From: DASZPL01 sp035550315
GTDB lineage: Bacteria > Actinomycetota > Actinomycetes > JAFAQI01
Length of the DNA stretch: 64,000 bases
Assembly: GCA_035550315.1 (NCBI GenBank)
Contig: DASZPL010000117.1
Span: forward strand, 1 to 64,000
Reading direction: 5' to 3'
The notes beneath the pieces are model-generated. The model saw only the letters and a program-made list of their open reading frames with translations. It made no database searches and was not told the DNA's origin. Below are positions 25,603-33,483 of this stretch, piece by piece (the first letter of the stretch is position 1; each line of letters opens with the position of its first letter). The translations under genes were made by a program, and so were the position numbers.

Positions 25603-26547
25603 GTGGCGTCGAAGAAGGGACCGACGAAGGGCACCGGTGGTCACGGCCGCCGACGGCTGCAGGGGCGTGGTCCGACACCGGCCGCCCAGGACCGGCCCGG
25701 TCACCCGGCGCAGCGGCGGGCGCGCGCGGCGGCAAAGCGCGCAGCCTCGTCCAGTCGCGGCGACGGTGGCGGTCGCGCGGCACGCGGCCGCGCCGGCTCG
25801 TCGACCGCTGACCTGGTCGCCGGCCGGAATGCCGTGGTCGAGGCGCTGCGAGCCGGCGTTCCGTCAACCGCCCTCTACATTGCGCTGGGCCTCGAGCACG
25901 ACCGGCGGATCGACGAGGCGCGCCGGCTCGCGACCCAGGCCGAGATCACGATCTCTGACGTCCCGCGCCCCGACCTCGACCGGCTGACATCCGGCGCGCC
26001 GCACCAGGGCCTCGCCTTGGCCGCGCGGCCGTTCGACTACCTAGCTGCCGACGACTTGCTGCGCCGGGTGGTCGAGCTGTCCGAGCCGCCGCTCGTGATT
26101 GCGCTCGACGGGATCAGCGACCCTCACAACCTCGGCGCGATCGCTCGCTCCGCGGCCGCGTTCGGCGCGCACGGGCTGCTGCTCGCGCAGCGTCGGTCGG
26201 CCGGCGTCACGCCGGCTGCGTGGAAGGCGAGTGCGGGCTCGTTGGCCCGGTTGCCGGTCGCGCGCGCAACCAACCTGGTGCGCACCCTCGGCGACTACGC
26301 GCAAGCCGGGCTGATGCTGGCCGGGCTGGACGGGGCCGGCGAGATCGACCTGGATCGGCTCGAGCTCGCGACCGGTCCGCTGGTGCTGGTGATCGGCGCC
26401 GAGGGCCGCGGGCTCTCACGCCTGGTGGCCGAACGGTGCGACCTGACCGTCCGGATCCCGCTCGCCGGGCCGGTGGAGTCACTCAACGCCTCGGTCGCCG
26501 CCGGCGTCGCGCTCGCGGAAATCGCGCGGCGGCGTCAGCCTGGCTGA
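25603..26547 (+). CDS. rlmB: 23S rRNA (guanosine-2251-2'-O)-methyltransferase, SpoU/TrmH family
   Basis: A 314-aa protein: a basic, Gly/Arg-rich disordered N-terminus (about 1-65), a substrate-binding domain (VAGRNAVVEALRAGVPSTALY), and a SPOUT domain with motif 1 LDGISDPHNLGAIARSAAAF, motif 2 LVLVIGAEGRGLSR and motif 3 VRIPLAGPVESLNASVAAGV, which form the trefoil knot that binds AdoMet. It is 9 bases after cysS; the pair is conserved. GTG 25603 is the start. Confidence 0.92.
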   Translation: MASKKGPTKGTGGHGRRRLQGRGPTPAAQDRPGHPAQRRARAAAKRAASSSRGDGGGRAARGRAGSSTADLVAGRNAVVEALRAGVPSTALYIALGLEHDRRIDEARRLATQAEITISDVPRPDLDRLTSGAPHQGLALAARPFDYLAADDLLRRVVELSEPPLVIALDGISDPHNLGAIARSAAAFGAHGLLLAQRRSAGVTPAAWKASAGSLARLPVARATNLVRTLGDYAQAGLMLAGLDGAGEIDLDRLELATGPLVLVIGAEGRGLSRLVAERCDLTVRIPLAGPVESLNASVAAGVALAEIARRRQPG

Positions 26548-26690
26548 GCGTGGAAGCCGTTCGCCGTCACCCCAATACGCCTCACTCGTTGTTGTGACAG
26601 GGCCCGATTCCCCTCAATCTGACGAACCGTTAGATTCCCCGCAGGTCCAGTGCCGCTTCCGCAACCCAGCACCCGGAGGGCAGACCGCAA

Positions 26691-27359
26691 ATGCGTTCCA
26701 TGAGACTTCGGCCCGCGGCGTCGCCGCCGGTCACTCGCACGAATGACGAGGACGTCGCGTTGGTCGACGCTGCCCGTCGTGGCGACGAGGACGCGCTTGC
26801 TGCCCTGCTCGTCAAGTACCGCGGCTTCGCGCGTGCCAAAGCGCGGTCGTACTTCCTGGTTGGTGCCGATCACGAAGACATCGTTCAAGAGGGCATGATC
26901 GGGCTGTACAAGGCAATTCGCGACTTCAAGCCGGACATGGCCTCGAGCTTCCGCACCTTCGCGGAGCTGTGCATCACCCGGCAGATCATCACCGCGATCA
27001 AGAGTGCGACGCGTCACAAGCACGGCCCGTTGAACAGTTACATCTCGTTCTCGCAGCCGCTGCTCGTCGACGATGACGGCGACCGTTGTCTGGCCGACGT
27101 GCTGCCGATGACCGCGATCTCCGACCCGTGTGACTTGGTGATCAGCGCGGAGCGGATCCGCGCGTTGCAGCAGCACTTCGACGATGCGCTATCTGACCTT
27201 GAAGCCGAGGTGCTTCGGCTCTACGTCGATGGCAAGAGCTATCTCGAGATCGCCGGCATGTTGCAGCGGCAGGTCAAGTCGATCGACAACGCACTGCAGC
27301 GGATCAAGCGCAAGCTCGACGGTCACCTGCGCGAGCAGGCCATCGCCGACGCCAGCTAA
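26691..27359 (+). CDS. SigH/Sig30-like sigma-70 factor
   Basis: A 222-aa sigma factor with regions 2 and 4 but no region 1 or 3. LVKYRGFARAKARSYFLVG and EDIVQEGMIGLYKAIRDF are region 2.1-2.2 (core binding), FRTFAELCITRQIITAIKSA region 2.3-2.4, and LSDLEAEVLRLYVDGKSYLE with MLQRQVKSIDNALQRIKRKL region 4. The style resembles Bacillus SigH, the sporulation/transition-state sigma factor, rather than ECF factors. ATG 26691 is preceded by GGAGGG at 10 bases; ATG 26700 is an alternative. The 143-base upstream gap probably holds its promoter. No adjacent anti-sigma gene is seen. Confidence 0.88.
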   Translation: MRSMRLRPAASPPVTRTNDEDVALVDAARRGDEDALAALLVKYRGFARAKARSYFLVGADHEDIVQEGMIGLYKAIRDFKPDMASSFRTFAELCITRQIITAIKSATRHKHGPLNSYISFSQPLLVDDDGDRCLADVLPMTAISDPCDLVISAERIRALQQHFDDALSDLEAEVLRLYVDGKSYLEIAGMLQRQVKSIDNALQRIKRKLDGHLREQAIADAS

Positions 27360-27369
27360 CTGCTGCTGT

Positions 27370-27391
27370 CGCCGGGCGCGATCACCCGGCG
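27370..27391 (+). terminator. Possible hairpin terminator after the sigma factor
   Basis: CGCCGGG (27370-27376) pairs with CCCGGCG (27385-27391) across an 8-base loop, 11 bases after the sigma-factor stop. There is no T-run, so it is only suggestive. Confidence 0.4.
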
Positions 27392-27495
27392 CCGCGGGTC
27401 ACCTGCAGTGACGCCCCGTTTGTCCTTTCGCGGCCCGGGTACGCCGAGCGCATAGTCGACCGGTTTGCTGTCCGCACCACCCGCAGGAGAGACGA

Positions 27496-29106
27496 GTGAT
27501 CCCCGTCCCCGCGCAGACCCCGATCGCGGATCGCTACCGGCTCACCGAACTGATCGCCGTCGGCGGCATGGGCGAGGTCTGGTCGGCTCGCGACAGCGTG
27601 TTGGACCGGCGGGTCGCGTTGAAGCTGTTGCGGTCCGAGTACGCCGACAACGAAGAGTTCCGCACCCGGTTTCGGGGCGAGGCTCGCGCCGCTGCCTCCG
27701 TCAGTGACCCGCACGTGGTCGAGGTCTACGACTACGGCGAGCAACAGGTCGAGGGCAACGGGTGTGCGGCGTACCTCGTCATGGAGTACGTCGACGGCCC
27801 GTCGCTGGCCGACGTGATCCGCTCCGGCCGTGGTTTGTCGCCTCGGGAGACCGCCGACCTGCTGGCGCAGGCCGGGGTCGGGTTGCAGGCGGCGCATGAG
27901 CGCGGACTGGTGCACCGCGACATCAAGCCGGCCAACTTGCTGCGCACTCCGGACGGCTCGATCAAGATTGCAGACTTCGGCATCGCGCGGGCCGCCGATG
28001 CGGTGCCCTTGACCCGCACCGGCACGATCATCGGCACGGCGCAGTACGTCTCGCCCGAACAGGCGAACGGGCAGCCGGCGACCGCCGCCTCCGACATCTA
28101 CAGCTTGGGCGTCGTGGCGTACGCCTGCCTCGCCGGACATCCGCCGTTCTCGGAAGGCCCGGATGTCGCCGTCGCGCTGGCACATTCCACTCAACCGCCG
28201 CCTCCGCTGCCCGACTACGTGCCCGACGGCTTGCGGCGGCTGGTGATGTCAATGCTGGCGAAGTCGCCGGACGATCGGCCGTCGTCGGCGCGCGCCGTGG
28301 CAGAGGCCGCGGCAGCCCTGTTGCGCGACGGCACCTTCATCGCCGCGCCGGCTCCGCCGCCGGACACCCCGACCTCGGCGATGCCCCGCGAGGGCGCAGC
28401 GGTTGACCCGTATCCGGTCGATGCCGACCCCGGCGCCACCGCGGTGCTTCCGCCGGACGAAGCCGTCGCGAGCACGGCGGGCATCGTGCCGTCAGAAGCG
28501 CACGGCGTTGCCGGCCGGCAACACCGTCGGCTGCTGATCGGCGGCGTCGTCGCGGCGCTGGTGTTGGTCGGCGCCGGACTGGCGGCGGCGTTCGCGACGG
28601 CCGGCGGTCCCGGCACTGTCGCCGTGCCATCGCTGCACGGCGACCGCCTCGCGGCGGCGCGACATGCGTTGCAGGCCCGCGGCTTCAAGGTGACGGTGAA
28701 GCGCAAGGACGTTGCCGGCAAGCCGGCCGGCGTGGTCACGGCGCAGCGACCAGCTGCCGGCGCTTCCGTCGACCACGGATCGCGCGTCCGCCTCACCGTC
28801 GCCACCGGCACGGTCAAGCTCGCATCCGGTGCGTATGTCGGGCGGACCTACGCCGCGGCGGCGAAGGCGTTGACCCATCTGGGGCTGACCGCCCATCGGG
28901 TCGATCAGCCGAGCAGCCAGCCGAGCGGCACGGTGATCGGCATCGCGCCGACCGGTGAGGTGCGGACCGACGCGACGGTGACCGTCACGGTCGCCACGCC
29001 GTTGCCGGCCGCGCCCGTGACGCCGGCCAAGCCGGCGCAGCCGCACGTTCCGCCGGGACACATCAAGCACGGCTGGGGCGGCCAGAACGGCCCGGGCGGC
29101 CGCTGA
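27496..29106 (+). CDS. Transmembrane Ser/Thr protein kinase with PASTA domains
   Basis: A 536-aa PknB-type kinase. The Hanks-type domain spans about 12-280: glycine loop AVGGMGEVW, VALKLL (Lys about 43), LVHRDIKPANLL (catalytic Asp about 141), ADFGIARA, and an activation loop ending GTAQYVSPEQ. A Pro-rich linker leads to a membrane span (about 346-372) and two extracellular PASTA repeats (VAVPSLHGDRLAAARHALQA; GAYVGRTYAAAAKALTHLGL), which sense peptidoglycan or lipid II fragments. GTG 27496 follows GGAGAG. It sits downstream of the SigH-like factor. Confidence 0.93.
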   Translation: MIPVPAQTPIADRYRLTELIAVGGMGEVWSARDSVLDRRVALKLLRSEYADNEEFRTRFRGEARAAASVSDPHVVEVYDYGEQQVEGNGCAAYLVMEYVDGPSLADVIRSGRGLSPRETADLLAQAGVGLQAAHERGLVHRDIKPANLLRTPDGSIKIADFGIARAADAVPLTRTGTIIGTAQYVSPEQANGQPATAASDIYSLGVVAYACLAGHPPFSEGPDVAVALAHSTQPPPPLPDYVPDGLRRLVMSMLAKSPDDRPSSARAVAEAAAALLRDGTFIAAPAPPPDTPTSAMPREGAAVDPYPVDADPGATAVLPPDEAVASTAGIVPSEAHGVAGRQHRRLLIGGVVAALVLVGAGLAAAFATAGGPGTVAVPSLHGDRLAAARHALQARGFKVTVKRKDVAGKPAGVVTAQRPAAGASVDHGSRVRLTVATGTVKLASGAYVGRTYAAAAKALTHLGLTAHRVDQPSSQPSGTVIGIAPTGEVRTDATVTVTVATPLPAAPVTPAKPAQPHVPPGHIKHGWGGQNGPGGR

Positions 29107-29156
29107 CCGGGCGCCAATTGCCGTAGCGTCGAGCGCGTTCATCGGCAGTTTCGAGC

Positions 29157-29232
29157 GCCCCGTTAGCTCAGCTGGCAGAGCATCCGCCTTGTAAGCGGAA
29201 GGTCGTCCGTTCGATCCGGACACGGGGCTCCA
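29157..29232 (+). tRNA. tRNA-Thr (anticodon TGT)
   Basis: 76 nt including an encoded CCA. The acceptor stem GCCCCGT/ACGGGGC is perfect; D-arm GCTC...GAGC; anticodon stem TCCGC/GCGGA encloses loop CTTGTAA with anticodon TGT (reads ACA); T-arm GTCCG-TTCGATC-CGGAC. The folded cloverleaf has no mismatches. It is a lone tRNA between the PASTA kinase and the convergent HPt-receiver gene. Confidence 0.97.
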
Positions 29233-29247
29233 GGTCAGTGGGTTTCG

Positions 29248-29943
29248 TCAGGCAGCGCCCGCCACGATCCGGTCGATGGCGGCGGCCAACCGCATCGGGT
29301 CGAACGGCTTCTCCAGCAGGCCGTCGGCACCGGTCCTCCGAACCTCGGCCGCGGTGAGCGGCGCTGCGGTCAGCAGGATGATCGGCCCGCGGACGTGTGG
29401 GCGGAGCTCGACCACCGATCGTTCGACCGGTCCACCCGCCAGATGCACGTCGAGGAGCACCACGTCAGGCGCGGCTGTTGCGGCGGCCTGCACGGCGGCC
29501 GTCACAGTCGGACAGGTCGTGACCGACCAGTCGGTTGTCGACTCGATCGCGAGCCGGATGACGTCGCGGATCTCCGACTGGTCGTCGATCGCCAGCAGCT
29601 GGCGGTGTGTCGAGCGAGCCAGCACTTCGGCCGGTGCGTCCGGCTCGGTCAGCGCGACGCGAAGCTCGTCGAGCTGGCGCAGCACGACCGAGCGTTCCGC
29701 GGTTGGCCCGTCGATGGTTCGGCTGATTTGCTGGACCAGTTGCGAAGCGTGGGACCAGCCGTACGTGCCGAGCGTGCCAACCAGTGCGTGCAGATCCTCG
29801 GCGGCGTCGTCGTCGAGAACGCCGCCGGCGTCGACCGCGGCGCGGACGCGCGCGAGTCGCCCGAGCACCGCCGCGCGGTTCTTTCGCCAAAGCGGGTCGA
29901 GCAGCCGTCGCATCTCGTCGGCGTCGACATCGGCGGCGCACAT
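29248..29943 (-). CDS. HPt-receiver hybrid phosphorelay protein
   Basis: A 231-aa two-domain protein. Residues about 1-105 are helical with a histidine phosphotransfer pattern (AAEDLHALVGTLGTYGW; His52 as candidate phospho-site, although Val replaces the usual Lys of HxxKG). Residues 115-231 form a receiver domain: acidic pair D120/D121 (LAIDDQSE), phospho-acceptor D165 (VVLLDVHLAGG), T192 and K212 (LLEKPFDP). There is no DNA-binding output domain, so it relays phosphate or acts by protein contact. It is 19 bases downstream of the SipW-type gene and probably belongs to that operon. Confidence 0.78.
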   Translation of the reverse strand: MCAADVDADEMRRLLDPLWRKNRAAVLGRLARVRAAVDAGGVLDDDAAEDLHALVGTLGTYGWSHASQLVQQISRTIDGPTAERSVVLRQLDELRVALTEPDAPAEVLARSTHRQLLAIDDQSEIRDVIRLAIESTTDWSVTTCPTVTAAVQAAATAAPDVVLLDVHLAGGPVERSVVELRPHVRGPIILLTAAPLTAAEVRRTGADGLLEKPFDPMRLAAAIDRIVAGAA

Positions 29944-29962
29944 CGCTAGTCCTCTGCTCGCG

Positions 29963-30544
29963 CTAGTCGTCCGGCTTAGTTATCGCCGCCTGGATCAGCC
30001 GCTTGAGGGCCAGCACCCCGAAACCGGCGGTCAGGAGGATCAGCGAAAGTCGCAGCAGCGAGTGCTGCATGAGGAGCGCGAGCCGACCCAGCCGGGGCAC
30101 GGTGGCCACCACCTGCGGAACCAGGTGTGACGTCACCCGCAGATGGAACGGCTCGGGCGCGGGATTGGCGTCGCCCTTGGTCTGGACGACGGCTTGACCG
30201 TGTTGCACGGTGACGCCGACGATGCGGTGCACGTAACGCTGTCCGGGCGCGTTTGGCAGCGGCAGCACGACGACTTGGCCGACCTTGATCGCGGTCGCCG
30301 GCTCCGGTTTGGTGATCAGCAAGTCGCCGGGCCGGAACGCCGGTTCCATGCTTGGTGACAGCACGGGTGAGAACCCGATCCGTTCGTGGATCACGGTGAC
30401 CATCCCGGTGACGGCGCCGGCCGCGAGCAGCAGCAGCAGGACGCCGCTGGCAAACCGCCAGACGCGGCGGGCGGTCGGGTGCGCCCGGCGAATCCGTGGG
30501 CCGTGGACGCGGTGTCGGCCCGCAACGATGGTCGCTGTCGTCAT
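29963..30544 (-). CDS. sipW: SipW/ER-type signal peptidase I
   Basis: A 193-aa membrane protease with spans at about 31-51 and 158-178. FSPVLSPSMEPAFRPGDLLI holds the catalytic Ser65. YVHRIVGV (His106) replaces the Lys of ordinary bacterial signal peptidases, giving the Ser-His dyad of the SipW/ER clade, and TKGDANPAPE is the conserved GD-N box. In Bacillus, SipW processes the fibre protein TasA and TapA. Here it lies 6 bases downstream of a secreted protein, itself next to a TasA-like gene, so these are probably its substrates. Confidence 0.92.
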   Translation of the reverse strand: MTTATIVAGRHRVHGPRIRRAHPTARRVWRFASGVLLLLLAAGAVTGMVTVIHERIGFSPVLSPSMEPAFRPGDLLITKPEPATAIKVGQVVVLPLPNAPGQRYVHRIVGVTVQHGQAVVQTKGDANPAPEPFHLRVTSHLVPQVVATVPRLGRLALLMQHSLLRLSLILLTAGFGVLALKRLIQAAITKPDD

Positions 30545-30550
30545 CGGTCG

Positions 30551-31072
30551 CTAACTGTTTGTCGTCCGGGCGGCGCGCACGTTGCTGCGTGCCACGGTCA
30601 CCGTGGTCGTCGTACTGAGGCTGAGGCTCAGCGTCACGACCGCTTTGGCCTGCACGCTGAGCGACGAGCCGGCCGGGATCGGCGTCGGCGCGGTGGTGGC
30701 ACCGCCGCCCGCCGTTCCCAGCGGGACGGTTGTGCCCGAGCAGGAGCCCGAGCCACCGGTGCTCCAGGTCGCGCCGACACAGGCGGTCAGCGTCACGGTC
30801 GCCGCCGACAGGCCGTTTCCGGTCGTGGTGTACGTCGCGCTGACCAAGTCCAGCGTGCCGGTGTTCGGCACCGTGAAGTACTTGTACGTCGTCGACAGCA
30901 GGCCGAGCAGTCCCCAGGACAGCGTCGTCCCTTGCGCGCCCCAAGTGCCGCTGCCGACGTGCTCGACGGCCGACGTGCGCTTGGCCTTCACGCCCGCCCA
31001 CGCCGGTGCCGTGATGCCGAGGGCGACGGTCATGGCCACCGCCACGACCGTCGCCCTTCGGCTAGCACTCAA
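30551..31072 (-). CDS. Secreted protein in the SipW/TasA-like operon
   Basis: A 173-aa protein with a signal peptide (MSASRRATVVAVAMTVALGI then PAWA/GV). The mature domain is Thr/Ser/Gly-rich with predicted beta strands (YKYFTVPNTGTLDLVSATYT; STTTTVTVARSNV), and has two Cys (TLTACVGATW and GSGSCSGTT) in the same context as the two Cys of the neighbouring TasA-like protein (VTQCTGGTW; STGVCSGTT). It may be a minor or anchoring fibre subunit. Gaps to its neighbours are 3 and 6 bases, so the three genes form one transcription unit. Confidence 0.78.
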   Translation of the reverse strand: MSASRRATVVAVAMTVALGITAPAWAGVKAKRTSAVEHVGSGTWGAQGTTLSWGLLGLLSTTYKYFTVPNTGTLDLVSATYTTTGNGLSAATVTLTACVGATWSTGGSGSCSGTTVPLGTAGGGATTAPTPIPAGSSLSVQAKAVVTLSLSLSTTTTVTVARSNVRAARTTNS

Positions 31073-31075
31073 CGG

Positions 31076-31741
31076 TTAGCTGGTCGTCGTGGTCGCGTCG
31101 CGCTGACCCTCGGTGAAGGTGTAGGTCAGGTCGGTCGACAGGCCCTGGATGGTGTTGGTCGGCAATGTGCCGTTGGTGGTGGTTTCGGTCTGGTCCGGCA
31201 GCGTCAGGGTGACCTGCAGGTGGATGGTCGTGCCGTTGCCGATGGTGGTGAGGCCGGTCAGCGACTGCGGCGTGCTCAGCGTTGACAGCACCGTGCTGCT
31301 CAACGCGCTCGACGTCGTGCCACTGCAGACGCCGGTGCTCGGCGCCCAGGTCCCGCCGGTGCACTGCGTCACCGTGACGTGCAACGCCTTCGTGGTGCTC
31401 GGGCTCGAACCGTCCGTGACCAACGCGTTGTTGGGGCTCGCGACGATGCCGAGCGTCATCCCTTTGGCGTCGAGGCTGCCGTTGTTGGCAAGGTCCACGT
31501 AGCGGTTTACGACATCGCCGGGCGCCAGGTTGCTGACCGCCTGGGTGAAGCCGTCGCCGTTGTCGCTGAGCTGCAGCTTCAGCGTCCCGCTGGTGACGTG
31601 CTGTGCCGTGGTGTTGCTGGCAGTGGCGTCAAGTGAGGCCCACACCCCGAAGCCGGTCGCGATCAGTACGGCGCCGCCGGCGACCGCGGCCGCGAGCGGC
31701 CGCCATGCCGGCCGCTCGTGACGCGAATGACGAGCTGACAT
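31076..31741 (-). CDS. TasA/CalY-like SipW-dependent secreted protein
   Basis: 221 aa from ATG 31741 (GGAG 8 bases upstream; an upstream ATG at 31810 lacks one). The N-terminus is basic, then a hydrophobic span with GGAVLIATGFGVWASLDATA. After cleavage the sequence SNTTAQHVTSGTLKLQLSDN and NLAPGDVVNRYVDLANNGSL follows the TasA/camelysin pattern (T-x-G-T-L-x-L, then N-L-x-P-G-D and L-x-N-x-G-S-L). Such proteins form biofilm fibres in Bacillus. It heads the operon TasA-like, second secreted protein, SipW, HPt-receiver. Confidence 0.85.
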   Translation of the reverse strand: MSARHSRHERPAWRPLAAAVAGGAVLIATGFGVWASLDATASNTTAQHVTSGTLKLQLSDNGDGFTQAVSNLAPGDVVNRYVDLANNGSLDAKGMTLGIVASPNNALVTDGSSPSTTKALHVTVTQCTGGTWAPSTGVCSGTTSSALSSTVLSTLSTPQSLTGLTTIGNGTTIHLQVTLTLPDQTETTTNGTLPTNTIQGLSTDLTYTFTEGQRDATTTTS

Positions 31742-31904
31742 GTGACGTCTCCATCGTGAGGGCGCCACCGTCGCGGCGCTGGCCGAGTCACGATGAGGGC
31801 CGCGCCTCAACCGCGGCTCGACCGCACCTCAAGACCACCTCAAGATTCGCCCGTCCGGTGCCGAATCTTCGAGCAAGCGCAAGCCAGTGGAGGTGAGCCG
31901 CGCG

Positions 31905-32609
31905 ATGCCGGCGGGCCCAGCAAAGGTCCTCGTGATCGAGGACGTCGCCGAGATCGCCGACGTCCTGGAAGCGGTGCTGCGGGCAGCGGGCTTCGAGCTT
32001 GAGCTGGCTGATGACGGCTTACACGGACTGGCGCGCGCGCTCGAATGGCGCCCGGACGTCGTCATCCTCGATCTGACGCTGCCCGGCCTCGACGGCACCG
32101 AGGTCTGCCGTCGGCTGCGCAGCAGCTCGGATGCCTACGTCCTGATCCTGACCGCACGGCACGACGAGGTCGACCGGGTGGTCGGATTGACGATGGGCGC
32201 GGACGACTACGTCACGAAACCGTTCTCGCCTCGCGAGCTGGTCGCGCGGGTGCAGGCGTTGTTGCGGCGGTCGCGAAACACCGCCGCGGTCGTTGAGGCG
32301 TTGCCTCGCCAGCGGATGGTGCGCAACGTGGCGATCGACCCCGCCAGTCGCGAGGTCTCGGTCAGTGCCACGCCGGTGCCGCTGACGAAGCTCGAGTACG
32401 ACATCTTCGAGGCGCTGACCGCGCACCCGGCGCGGGTCGTGACGCGCGAGCAGCTGCGTCGCCACGCGTGGGGCGAGGACTGGTTGGCCGACGACCATGC
32501 CGTCGACGTGCACATCTCCAACCTGCGGCGCAAGCTCGCGGCCGCCGGTGCGGACCAGGTCATCGGCACCGTCCGCGGCGTGGGCTACCGCGCCGTCGCC
32601 ACCGGCTGA
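31905..32609 (+). CDS. OmpR/PhoB-type response regulator (no adjacent kinase)
   Basis: 234 aa from ATG 31905, chosen because GGAGGTGA lies 8 bases upstream. Receiver domain: LVIEDVAEIADVLEAVL (acidic pair), VVILDLTLPGLDGTE (phospho-Asp), LILTAR (Thr) and VTKPFSPRELV (Lys). The winged-helix C-terminal domain has TKLEYDIFEALTAHPARVVT and the recognition segment VDVHISNLRRKLAAAGAD. It diverges from the TasA-like operon across 163 bases of shared promoter DNA and could control it. No histidine kinase lies beside it, so it is an orphan here. Confidence 0.9.
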   Translation: MPAGPAKVLVIEDVAEIADVLEAVLRAAGFELELADDGLHGLARALEWRPDVVILDLTLPGLDGTEVCRRLRSSSDAYVLILTARHDEVDRVVGLTMGADDYVTKPFSPRELVARVQALLRRSRNTAAVVEALPRQRMVRNVAIDPASREVSVSATPVPLTKLEYDIFEALTAHPARVVTREQLRRHAWGEDWLADDHAVDVHISNLRRKLAAAGADQVIGTVRGVGYRAVATG

Positions 32610-32633
32610 TTTCGCTCGTCACAAGAGCCTTCT

Positions 32634-32653
32634 TCGGACCGGATAGGGTCCGA
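32634..32653 (+). terminator. Possible hairpin after the response regulator
   Basis: TCGGACC (32634-32640) and GGTCCGA (32647-32653) with a 6-base loop, 25 bases after the stop codon. No T-run follows, so the call is tentative. Confidence 0.4.
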
Positions 32654-32743
32654 CCCGGTACGACGACGGGGACGCGGGGGTCACGCCTGGATTGGTGCAC
32701 GCGAATGATTCAAGGCCGACGACGGCCCTGGGGGGAGTTCCGG

Positions 32744-33448
32744 ATGTCCAAGATTGTGACCGGGCTGGTTGCGCTCGGGTTGGCCGCCGGGTTGGCCGGC
32801 TGCGGCGGCTCGAGCGGTGGGTCGAGCGCAGCGTCAAACGCGAGCTCGTCGCCGACCCAGACGGCCGGCAGTGCAGCGGCAAGCCCGACCAGCTCGGCGA
32901 GCACCAGCTCGAGCGCCGAGCCGACCACCGCACTCACGGATGCTCAGCTGGCGACCGCCCTGCTCCGCCGCAGCGATGCGCCGAAGGGCTATGTCACCCA
33001 GCCGCCGCCGCCGCGGACGCCGTCTGTCTTCCTGTGCAACTCCAAGTTCAACGACCCGCGCCAAGGCGTCGCCGGCGCGACGTTCTTCAAGCCGAAGAAC
33101 GGCCCGGAGGTGCAGGAGCAGCTGATCTCCTACGCCAGCCCAACAGTTGCCAAGCGGACCTTCGACGCCGCGGTGCAGGCCGCTCAGTCGTGCACGCACT
33201 TCACGTCGCACGGCCAGAAGGTCACCGTGGGCACGCTCGCCCGTCCGGACGTCGGTGACGATGCGGCCGCCGTACAGCTGTCCATCAAGACCCAGGGTCA
33301 GTCGGTCACCGCCGACAGCCTGCACGTGCGGCTGGGATCGGTGCAGATGGACTTGCAGGTGATCGGCCTCGGCGACGCCTCGGTGCTGCAGGCAATCCTG
33401 CAGCAGGCGGCGGGCCAGGCACTCGCTCGGTTGCAGCGACTGGGATAG
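32744..33448 (+). CDS. Lipoprotein of unknown function with Ser/Thr/Ala linker
   Basis: 234 aa from ATG 32744 with GGGGGGAG upstream. Signal peptide VALGLAAGLAGC with Cys as lipidation site, then a 50-residue low-complexity Ser/Ala/Thr linker, then a globular domain (LTDAQLATALLRRSDAPKGY; VFLCNSKFNDPRQG; AAQSCTHFTSHGQKVTVGTL) with two Cys. The layout resembles actinobacterial sensor-domain lipoproteins of the PknH-extracellular type, but no confident family is assigned. Probably anchored to the outer face of the membrane. Confidence 0.75.
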   Translation: MSKIVTGLVALGLAAGLAGCGGSSGGSSAASNASSSPTQTAGSAAASPTSSASTSSSAEPTTALTDAQLATALLRRSDAPKGYVTQPPPPRTPSVFLCNSKFNDPRQGVAGATFFKPKNGPEVQEQLISYASPTVAKRTFDAAVQAAQSCTHFTSHGQKVTVGTLARPDVGDDAAAVQLSIKTQGQSVTADSLHVRLGSVQMDLQVIGLGDASVLQAILQQAAGQALARLQRLG

Positions 33449-33483
33449 CCGGTCACCCGCTTTACGGGTGGCAGGATGAGGTC

